Of a stretch of 64,000 nt of DNA, positions 18,819 to 25,094 are shown piece by piece. The stretch is from Acidicapsa dinghuensis (lineage in GTDB: Bacteria; Acidobacteriota; Terriglobia; Terriglobales; Acidobacteriaceae). The stretch covers positions 1,096,353 through 1,160,352 of the forward strand of contig NZ_JAGSYH010000002.1 in the NCBI RefSeq assembly GCF_025685685.1. Reading direction: 5' to 3'. Position 1 is the stretch's first letter; the number at the start of each line of letters is the position of its first letter. The notes beneath the pieces are model-generated. The model made no database searches. It had not been told where the DNA came from and was given only the letters and a program-made list of their open reading frames with translations. The position numbers and the translations under genes were made by a program.

Positions 18819-19679
18819 ATGGGTAAAATCCTCGGAATCGTCAATCAAAAAGGTGGCGTCGGTAAAACCACCACCGCCATCAATCTCGCCTCGTGCCTCG
18901 CTCTCAACGGATTGAAAATCCTGCTCGTCGATTGCGATCCGCAGGCCAATGCCACCAGTGGCATCGGCTTTCCGCGCGACGATGAGCGGCACTCTATATA
19001 TGACGTGCTCACCGGCGACGCCACTGCCAAAGAAGTGCTGCTGCCCACGCAGGTCGAAAATCTTACGCTGCTGCCGGGCAGCAAGAATCTGACCGGCGCC
19101 AACATTGAACTGGCCAACGCGGAAGATCGCGCACTGCGTCTTCACAAAGTACTGGAGCCATTGCAGGGAGAGTATGACCTGATCGTGCTCGACTGTCCGC
19201 CGGCATTGGATCTGCTGACCTTAAATTCGCTCTCCGCAGCCGACAGCCTGATTGTGCCCATGCAGGCCGAATACTTTGCACTCGAAGGCATTTCCGAACT
19301 AGTGTCGACCCTGGAGCGTGTTCGAGCCAGCTTCAATCCGCGGCTCACGATTGAGGGTGTGTTGCTGACGATGTATGACGACCGCACCAACCTGGCCCAG
19401 CAGGTGACGGAGACGCTGCGGGAGTTTTTCAAAGAACGGCTGTTCAAGACGGTAATTCCGCGTAATATCCGGCTGGCGGAGGCGCCGAGCCACGGGAAGC
19501 CTGTGGCACTGTACGATCCGCGGTCGCGTGGGACCGAAGCGTATTTTGAGCTGGCGGCTGAATATATGGAACGGAATAATATTCCGAATCCGAAGGCGGA
19601 GGCGCGCAAGGCGGCTGCAGCCGAAGCGGCAGCTGCCGGAAAAACGTCGAAGACGGTGCGTTTCTGGCCTTATGGATGA
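18819..19679 (+). CDS. parA: ParA/Soj chromosome-partitioning ATPase
   Basis: 286 residues from ATG 18819 (MGKILGIVNQKGGVGKTTTA). An in-frame ATG at 18780 would add 13 residues unlike ParA. The deviant Walker A KGGVGKTT lies at 11-18; further motifs are LLVDCDPQANATSG and LIVLDCPPALDLLTLNSL. ParA dimerises on ATP, binds nucleoid DNA non-specifically and moves ParB-parS complexes. A C-terminal tail rich in Ala/Lys extends beyond the usual end. It is flanked on both sides by parS-like palindromes, with parB 542 bases downstream. Base composition changes inside this gene from C-rich to G-rich on the plus strand. Confidence 0.95.
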   Translation: MGKILGIVNQKGGVGKTTTAINLASCLALNGLKILLVDCDPQANATSGIGFPRDDERHSIYDVLTGDATAKEVLLPTQVENLTLLPGSKNLTGANIELANAEDRALRLHKVLEPLQGEYDLIVLDCPPALDLLTLNSLSAADSLIVPMQAEYFALEGISELVSTLERVRASFNPRLTIEGVLLTMYDDRTNLAQQVTETLREFFKERLFKTVIPRNIRLAEAPSHGKPVALYDPRSRGTEAYFELAAEYMERNNIPNPKAEARKAAAAEAAAAGKTSKTVRFWPYG

Positions 19680-19691
19680 TGGTCAGAGGCA

Positions 19692-19713
19692 AATTGCTCC
19701 ACGTGGAGCAATT
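19692..19713. promoter_or_regulatory. parS-like site 7 (22-bp perfect palindrome)
   Basis: AATTGCTCCAC plus exact reverse complement, 12 bases after the parA stop. Confidence 0.8.
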
Positions 19714-19746
19714 GATGGCGGGGCTGATGTTGGATTGACCCGAAAA

Positions 19747-19762
19747 TGTTCCACGTGGAGCA
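19747..19762. promoter_or_regulatory. parS-like site 8
   Basis: TGTTCCACGTGGAGCA: left half canonical, right half the local variant. Confidence 0.85.
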
Positions 19763-19789
19763 AATTTGGTGAGGCTGCCCTTGGGAGAA

Positions 19790-19805
19790 TGTTCCACGTG
19801 GAGCA
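19790..19805. promoter_or_regulatory. parS-like site 9
   Basis: TGTTCCACGTGGAGCA, identical core to site 8, 43 bases further on. Confidence 0.85.
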
Positions 19806-19828
19806 AAATGAGGATTTGGGACAGGGGG

Positions 19829-19852
19829 AAATTGCTCCACGTGGAGCAATTT
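19829..19852. promoter_or_regulatory. parS-like site 10 (24-bp perfect palindrome)
   Basis: AAATTGCTCCAC plus exact reverse complement; the last site, 43 bases from site 9 centre to centre. Confidence 0.8.
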
Positions 19853-19944
19853 GGTTGGTGGGATCGGGAGGATAGAGCCGGTCCGGGGTTAGTTTAGCGG
19901 ATTTTGGGGTAATTGCAGGCAAGTTGGAAGCGGATTTTGGATGA

Positions 19945-20130
19945 ATTAGAAGAAAGCAGATCTCCTTCGGGGATGACAGACAGAAAAGCAAGGGCAACTC
20001 AAAAGCGACGGAACGGCAAGAACGATTCGCGCTTTCGCGCGAAGAGGGTTTTACGGCGTGGGTGTGCGAGCTTAGGCTGTTTCCCACCCTTTTGGCATAG
20101 AACGCCGAAAGGATGGGGCACCCCCATTTA
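19945..20130 (+). repeat. modular hairpin repeat, copy D
   Basis: Plus orientation: ATCTCC-ttc-GGGGAT with the GACAGACAG tail, TTCGCGC-ttt-CGCGCGAA near 20027, and the alternative cap CCTTTTGGC...GCCGAAAGG ending GGGGCACCCC near 20120. It is the first copy to the right of the par sites and the first to read on the plus strand. It fills most of the gap before parB. Confidence 0.75.
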
Positions 20131-20221
20131 GAGTTAGGCAGGATTTTGGATTTTGAAGCTTGAGATTTAAGGGTGAAAGGCGGAGCGGTGGCCGGTTTGG
20201 TGGCCCGGCTCCGAGGGTGAT

Positions 20222-21133
20222 GTGGTGAGTTCGGTGGATGCGAAGCGTCGGGCGTTAGGTAAGGGATTGGATTCGTTGCTGCCGCGGGTTGCGCCGGCGG
20301 CGGGAGCGGTTACTGGTTTGAAGGCGGAGGCAGAGACGGGGAAGCCGCTGGAGATCCCTATTGGGGAAATTGAGCGGAATCCCTACCAGACGCGGACGCA
20401 TTTTGACGAGAAGCTGCTGGCGGAGCTGGCCGAATCGGTGGCGGTGAATGGAGTGATCCAGCCGATCCTGGTGAGGACGATGCCGGGTGGGAAGTACCAG
20501 TTGATTGCCGGTGAGCGGCGATGGCTGGCTTCGCAGCGTGCGGGTAAGGCTACGATTCCGGCGATCTTGCGGCAGGTTTCGGATGAGCAGGCGATGGAGA
20601 TTACGATCATCGAAAACCTGCAGCGTGCGGACCTGAATCCCATAGAACAGGCGCGGGCGTTTGAACGCCTGGGGCGCGAGTTTGGAATGACGCAGGAGCA
20701 GATGGCGCATCGGACGGGCAAGGATCGGGGAACGGTCTCAAATTTTCTTCGCCTGCTGAAATTGCCGGAATCGGTGCAGGACAAGGTTTCGTCGGGAATC
20801 CTGAGCTTTAGTCACGCGAAGGTTTTGTTGGCGCTGGAGCACGGAGAGGATGTTGAGCGGGCTGCAAAACAAATATTACAACTTTCGCTTAATGTTCGCC
20901 AGACGGAGACGATGGTGCAGAATATGTTGTTTCCGGAGCGGCCTGCGAGGCCGGACGAGATTATCAAGCAGCCGGTGATCGATCCGAATGTGCGGGAGGC
21001 GCAGGAGCGTTTGCAGCGGGCGCTGGGGCTGCGGGTGAAGATCGAGGACAGGAACGGGCGCGGGAGGGTGATTATCGAGTATGGGCGGCTGGAGGATTTT
21101 GATTCGCTGCTGGAGATGATCGCTTCGCGATAG
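20222..21133 (+). CDS. parB: ParB/Spo0J chromosome-partitioning protein (CTPase, parS binding)
   Basis: 303 residues from GTG 20222 (GTG 20225 is an alternative; GAGGGTG lies just upstream). Starts with the ALGKGLDSLLP leader typical of chromosomal ParB, then IPIGEIERNPYQTRTHFDE, the CTP-binding box GERRWLASQRAG, TIIENLQRADLNPIEQA and a helix-turn-helix near 150-175 (TQEQMAHRTGKDRGTVSNFL). ParB loads on parS, binds CTP and spreads as a sliding clamp. Its targets here are presumably the ten nearby palindromes, mostly of a TGCTCCAC arm type, so the HTH contact residues may differ from model ParBs. Confidence 0.95.
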   Translation: MVSSVDAKRRALGKGLDSLLPRVAPAAGAVTGLKAEAETGKPLEIPIGEIERNPYQTRTHFDEKLLAELAESVAVNGVIQPILVRTMPGGKYQLIAGERRWLASQRAGKATIPAILRQVSDEQAMEITIIENLQRADLNPIEQARAFERLGREFGMTQEQMAHRTGKDRGTVSNFLRLLKLPESVQDKVSSGILSFSHAKVLLALEHGEDVERAAKQILQLSLNVRQTETMVQNMLFPERPARPDEIIKQPVIDPNVREAQERLQRALGLRVKIEDRNGRGRVIIEYGRLEDFDSLLEMIASR

Positions 21134-21136
21134 TGT

Positions 21137-21260
21137 GGGTGTGCAAGGCCCTGGGCTGAAGCCGCTGTTTTCTCCGGTCCGCGCTTTTTTCTCTGTGGTG
21201 GTGCGGGCTTTGGTGGTTCCCAGGTCTCAGAATCGAGACTCCCCGCAGATAAGAAAAGGT
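21137..21260 (+). repeat. partial modular hairpin repeat, copy E
   Basis: Fragmentary: a 'ccctgggctgaagcc' piece and the GGTCTC-agaatc-GAGAC cap, broken before its closing GGGGCACCC. Plus orientation. Confidence 0.55.
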
Positions 21261-21312
21261 GACAGCGGTTATCGGAGTGGACGCTCGGTTGAGTTGTACT
21301 TATGCTTGACGC

Positions 21313-21792
21313 ATGTCCTTCGATCCGCGAATTGTTGAAGCAAAGCTTGCGCTGGGGATGATTGGTGCGGAGGAGATGCCGGAGCTTGCGTGCGATGCTC
21401 TGGAGGCCGGGCTGGATGGCGCGAACATTCTTCGGATGGCAGCTCTGATACGACCGTCGGGGTGGGAAACGGATCAGATATTGCCGCGGTTCATGATAGA
21501 AGCGGGCCTAAAGAGGATTTCGTACGAGGAGGCATGTATTCGCTTGGCCCGGCAACTGGCACGCAGGATTCTCGCGGAAGAGCTTGATCCTTTGGACTAC
21601 ACGCGCGACTTTGAACTGCTTTGGATACGAGCGAATTATTCAGCGGCTATACAGGATGCTGGATTACTCGATGATCAAAAGGCGACTGCGGAATATATTG
21701 GCCAAACGAAAGCCGAACTTCGAAATTACGCCACAGATATCCTTCGTGCGCTAATCACGCCAGGCGAGCCAGGGGTGGAAATTTTATGCTAG
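21313..21792 (+). CDS. hypothetical protein, helical, unknown function
   Basis: 159 residues, MSFDPRIVEAKLALGMIGAE, mostly predicted helix, acidic, no signal peptide or membrane segment. The middle holds LARQLARRILAEELDPLDYT and ends in a helix with TKAELRNYATDILRALI. Codon use is native and the protein reads as soluble and cytoplasmic. No family is recognised with confidence. It stands alone, between parB and a long repeat block, with no visible terminator. Confidence 0.6.
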   Translation: MSFDPRIVEAKLALGMIGAEEMPELACDALEAGLDGANILRMAALIRPSGWETDQILPRFMIEAGLKRISYEEACIRLARQLARRILAEELDPLDYTRDFELLWIRANYSAAIQDAGLLDDQKATAEYIGQTKAELRNYATDILRALITPGEPGVEILC

Positions 21793-21859
21793 GTCAGGCT
21801 TCTTGAGGGATTGCGCACCTAGGGTGCCGCGATTCGTCGAACTCTGGCGCTCACGAATG

Positions 21860-22175
21860 CACTTTGTCCTGGGCTGGGATTGTACACGCCTTTGGCGCTT
21901 GGCCTCAGGCCATCGGTTGGCGGGGATTGGTGGTGAGTTTATGCGGAGGTTGAAACTCCTGCCTCTCTCTGGTTCGCGCTTTGCGCGAATTTGATTCCTG
22001 GGTTGGCGGTGGTGCGGAAGGTGGCGGTTCCCAGGTCTCAAAATCGAGACCTGGGGCATCCAACTTCCGAGGCTACTGAGACGATTGAGATGCTCGCCTC
22101 GGGGGCTGAAGCCCCTCGTTGATGGCGTGGGTTGATGCCGGGGATGAATCCCCGGCCTACCTTTTTGCTTTCTGT
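21860..22175 (+). repeat. modular hairpin repeat, copy F2
   Basis: Plus orientation: TTCGCGC-ttt-GCGCGAA near 21967-21985, then the cap as CCAGGTCTC-aaaatc-GAGACCTGG (22025-22060), where the usual CCCGG/CCGGG base pairs are changed on both sides to CCAGG/CCTGG. Several short 'gggctgaagcccc' and 'gggatgaatcccc' hairpins follow up to 22165. Confidence 0.7.
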
Positions 22176-22289
22176 GCGGCCGGTCTTCTTCTTTCTGAGG
22201 GGTTTGAGTGCTGCTCGCTTCTTTGGGTTCGTGCTGCACATGAATCTGGGTTGTGAACGCCTGCGTTTTCCGGTGAAAATTCTTGAGTG

Positions 22290-22690
22290 GGCAGTGGGAT
22301 GAGGCGGCCCTTCAGCCCGCTTGGGATTTTTGGGATGCTAACCCAGGGCGTCATGCCAGCCGAATCTTGCGATTCGTCTGGGCTATTTTGCCCTGGGCTG
22401 GTATGAGATGCGCCTTTTGGCGCATTGGCTGATGCGCGGTTGTGGAGTTTGATGTTGTTTTGGGGAGAAGCAGATCCCCTTCGGGGATGACAGACAGAAA
22501 GGCAACCGCAACTACAAAGACAACAGCAACTACAAAAGCAATAACAAGAACAAAAGAAAAAGCAGATCCCCTTCGGGGATGACAGATAGAAAAGCAAGGG
22601 CAACAACAAACCAAGTGCTGGACTGTAGTGACGCCAGCGGTAGTGGTTCCCCGGTCTCAGAATCGAGACCGGGGGCACCCTGCGCATCTT
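22290..22690 (+). repeat. modular hairpin repeat, long copy F3 with a swapped inner hairpin and duplicated module
   Basis: Plus orientation and complete. The outer stem CCCAGGGC (22342-22349) / GCCCTGGG (22390-22397) is intact, but the inner hairpin is CCAG-c-CGAATC / GATTCG-t-CTGG (22356-22381), unrelated in sequence to the usual GCCTGAC/GTCAGGC. The ATCCCC-ttc-GGGGAT module with its GACAGA tail occurs twice (about 22471-22500 and 22560-22592). It ends with the CCCCGGTCTC/GAGACCGGGG cap near 22635-22680. Confidence 0.85.
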
Positions 22691-22721
22691 TGGGCTACGT
22701 CTGCGCTGATTTAGAAATGCT

Positions 22722-24320
22722 TTAGTGGCCGGCTGCTTCTGGTGAGGGGAGTTCTCTTGGCTGGGGTTTGCGCATGATGAAGGGTAGTGGGGCGAGGAAG
22801 AACAAGGCTGCTGCTAGGACGACGAAGGCGTTTTTGTAGCTGAGCATCGTTGACTGTAGTTGCAGCTCGCGATAGGCCTCACCTACTGCCGCTTGTCCTG
22901 CCTGCGCGACAGAGAGGCCGCGCATCACTAATAGCTGGGTGATGCGATCGATGTATCCCATGTACGCCACGCTGCCTTGTACCGCATGCGCGCCGAGTGA
23001 CTGCTGGTGTGTCTGTGAGGTGCGGGCGATGAATGTGGTGAGCAGCGCTGTGCCGGCGCTGCCGCCGATGTTGCGTGCGAAGTTTGAGAGGCTCGAGATC
23101 TGGTTGTTCTTTTCGAGCGGCACGCCTACGTAGTTGAGCGTGCTGATAGGGATGAAGATGAAGGGCAACGCCATAACCTGCAGCATGCGCCACTCGGTTG
23201 CCGCGCCGAAGGAGGTCAGCAGGTCAAGCCGGGTGAGGTTAAACACGCCAATCGCCGTACAGAAGTAGCCAAAGGCCGCGAGTGCTCGCGCGTCTACCTT
23301 GCCCACGATGCGCCCTGCGACCATCATCATGAACATGAGCACAAAGCCTGCGGGCGAGAGGACCATGCCCGCCTGCTGCGCTGTGTATCCGAGCAGCGTT
23401 TGGAGATATTGCGGAATGAGCACGGTCGATCCGAAGAGGACCATGCCGAGGATCAACTGCAGAAATACTGCTGTGCCGAAGTTGCGGTTTTTCAGGAGAC
23501 GGATATCGACGATTGGGTCGGGATGACGCCACTCCCACCAGACAAACAGGATGATCAGCACGATGGCTGTGGCAAATGTGGTGCGGATGCCGATGTCGCT
23601 GAACCAGTCTTTTTCCTGGCCTTTGTCGAGTGTGTATTCAAGCAGGCCGACGCCGATGCCGACGAGGCCGAGTCCGGCGAAATCGACCTTTAAGCCTTTT
23701 GAGGCCTTGCGCTGCTCGATGAGGTGCGGCGGATCTTCGACCATTCGATTTGACAGCCATAGGGAGAGCAGGCCTACGGGCAGGTTGATGAAGAAGATCC
23801 AGTGCCAGTTGAAGTTGTCGGTGATCCATCCGCCGAGCGTAGGCCCGATGGCGGGGGCGAAGACGACTGCCATGCCATAGACGGCAAAGGCCTGGCCGCG
23901 CTTTTCGGTGGGGAAGGTGTCGGCGAGAATGGCCTGTTCACTTGGCGCGAGGCCGCCGCCGCCCAGCCCCTGGAGTACGCGCGCGAGAATCAGGATGGGC
24001 AGCGTGGGCGCGAGGCCGCACAGCAGGGAGCAGAAGGTGAACATCATGACGCAGGCCATGTAAAACCGCTTACGGCCGAAGCGCGTGGCGAGCCATCCGG
24101 AGATGGGCAGGATGACTGCGCTGGCGACGAGGTAGCTGGTGAGCACCCATGTGGCTTCGTCTTCGCTGGCGCCGACGGAGCCGGCGATATGCGGGAGGGC
24201 TACGTTGGCGATGGAGGTGTCGAGCACCTCCATAAACGTGGCGAGCGTCACCGTCAGGGCAACGGCCCAGGGATTATGCTTCGGTTTCCAGTTGGCAAAG
24301 GCGGAAACGTGTTCAGGCAT
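22722..24320 (-). CDS. DHA2-family MFS drug exporter (EmrB/QacA type)
   Basis: 532 residues with 14 predicted membrane helices, the DHA2 length. Proton-driven export of hydrophobic compounds is the family role. Visible motifs: TFMEVLDTSIANVALPHIAG in TM1, motif A GWLATRFGRKRFY near 80-92, GLGGGGLAPSEQAILAD, and motif C-like APAIGPTLGGWI. The ATG follows AGGAG by six bases, and that SD lies within the palindrome shared with the divergent marR-type gene 34 bases away, which makes MarR control of the exporter very likely. No EmrA-type membrane fusion gene is adjacent. Confidence 0.93.
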   Translation of the reverse strand: MPEHVSAFANWKPKHNPWAVALTVTLATFMEVLDTSIANVALPHIAGSVGASEDEATWVLTSYLVASAVILPISGWLATRFGRKRFYMACVMMFTFCSLLCGLAPTLPILILARVLQGLGGGGLAPSEQAILADTFPTEKRGQAFAVYGMAVVFAPAIGPTLGGWITDNFNWHWIFFINLPVGLLSLWLSNRMVEDPPHLIEQRKASKGLKVDFAGLGLVGIGVGLLEYTLDKGQEKDWFSDIGIRTTFATAIVLIILFVWWEWRHPDPIVDIRLLKNRNFGTAVFLQLILGMVLFGSTVLIPQYLQTLLGYTAQQAGMVLSPAGFVLMFMMMVAGRIVGKVDARALAAFGYFCTAIGVFNLTRLDLLTSFGAATEWRMLQVMALPFIFIPISTLNYVGVPLEKNNQISSLSNFARNIGGSAGTALLTTFIARTSQTHQQSLGAHAVQGSVAYMGYIDRITQLLVMRGLSVAQAGQAAVGEAYRELQLQSTMLSYKNAFVVLAAALFFLAPLPFIMRKPQPRELPSPEAAGH

Positions 24321-24353
24321 ATCAGTCTCCTGATACTATATCAGGAGACTGAT
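24321..24353. promoter_or_regulatory. 33-bp palindromic operator holding both Shine-Dalgarno sites
   Basis: Arms ATCAGTCTCCTGATA (24321-24335) and TATCAGGAGACTGAT (24339-24353) are exact reverse complements around a 3-base centre. It fills the whole gap between the divergent start codons (24320 and 24355). AGGAG of each gene is part of an arm. Typical MarR operator form and position. Confidence 0.9.
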
Positions 24354-24354
24354 A

Positions 24355-24822
24355 ATGACGAAACGAACGGCCGGTGAATTCGAAAACGAGTTGGACGAGG
24401 ACGAGCGCAGGGTCACAAAGCTCATGAAGCGCATCATGACGGAGTTTCGCGCGCGGATGAATGAGCGGCTGCAGCCTTATGGAGTGACTACGGCGCAGGT
24501 GCGGCTGCTGGGGACGATTCGTCATGCGCCGGGCAGCTCGGGTGCTCAGCTCTCTCGTTTATGTGAAATTACGCCGCAGTCCGCGCAGGCGCTGATTCAG
24601 CGGGCGGAAGAGGCTGGGTGGATTGTTCGTGAGAAGGATCAGGTTAATGACCGCATCCTTACGGCCACGCTGACTCCCGAGGGGGAAAAGATTTTGAAGA
24701 CGGCGGATCGGGTTTTGCGCAGCATTGAGTCGAAGCTGTGGCAGGATATTCCTCCGCAGAAGCTGGCGGCGGTTATTAAGGTGCTGGAGACCTGTCTTGG
24801 GAATCTGACCGAAGAGGGATGA
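24355..24822 (+). CDS. MarR family transcriptional regulator
   Basis: 155 residues, standard MarR length. The winged helix spans about 45-125: VTTAQVRLLGTIRHAPGSSG, recognition helix ITPQSAQALIQRAEEAGW, wing with DRILTATLTPEGEKIL. Start at 24355 is supported by AGGAG seven bases upstream; an internal ATG at 24424 is possible and would leave a 104-base intergenic region. It most likely represses itself and the divergent DHA2 exporter through the palindrome between them. Its stop codon TGA is formed by the first bases of repeat copy G. Confidence 0.92.
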   Translation: MTKRTAGEFENELDEDERRVTKLMKRIMTEFRARMNERLQPYGVTTAQVRLLGTIRHAPGSSGAQLSRLCEITPQSAQALIQRAEEAGWIVREKDQVNDRILTATLTPEGEKILKTADRVLRSIESKLWQDIPPQKLAAVIKVLETCLGNLTEEG

Positions 24823-25046
24823 GGCGGGCCTTCAGCCCGCTTTGGTTGATGGGGGATCTCAACCCAGGGCGTCGCGTCTGACTTTGTCAGGCTGGCTTTG
24901 CCCTGGGCTGGTATGAGATGCGCCTTTGGCGCATGTGTGCTGTGAGGGATCGGGAGAAGCAGATCCCCTTCGGGGATGACAGACGGAAGAGCAAGTGCAA
25001 CCGCAAAGACAAAAGCAAATCCTTCGCTGCGCTCAGGATGACAAAC
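24819..25046 (+). repeat. modular hairpin repeat, copy G, overlapping a stop codon
   Basis: Plus orientation and complete: GCGGGC/GCCCGC, CCCAGGGC/GCCCTGGG with inner GTCTGAC-ttt-GTCAGGC, ATGCGCC-ttt-GGCGCAT, ATCCCC-ttc-GGGGAT, then 'atccttcgctgcgctcaggatgac'. The leading ATGAGG supplies the TGA of the MarR gene, so the insertion point is flush with the coding end. Confidence 0.85.
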
Positions 25047-25094
25047 GTTTGCGGGTGACAAGCATTAGTGGATGATGAACTTTTGCTGTAGTTG

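Noticed and set aside
18407..18826. Plus-strand frame with repeated LLHVEQ-type peptides, and similar frames at 19444-19806 (minus) and 19528-19875 (plus)
   Set aside because: The repeated peptides are translations of the parS-like palindromes; the frames overlap parA or each other and have no independent support.
18346..19852. Palindromes near parA read as Rho-independent terminators or an IS end
   Set aside because: No T-tracts, very uniform CACGTG centres, and arms close to canonical parS next to parA/parB.
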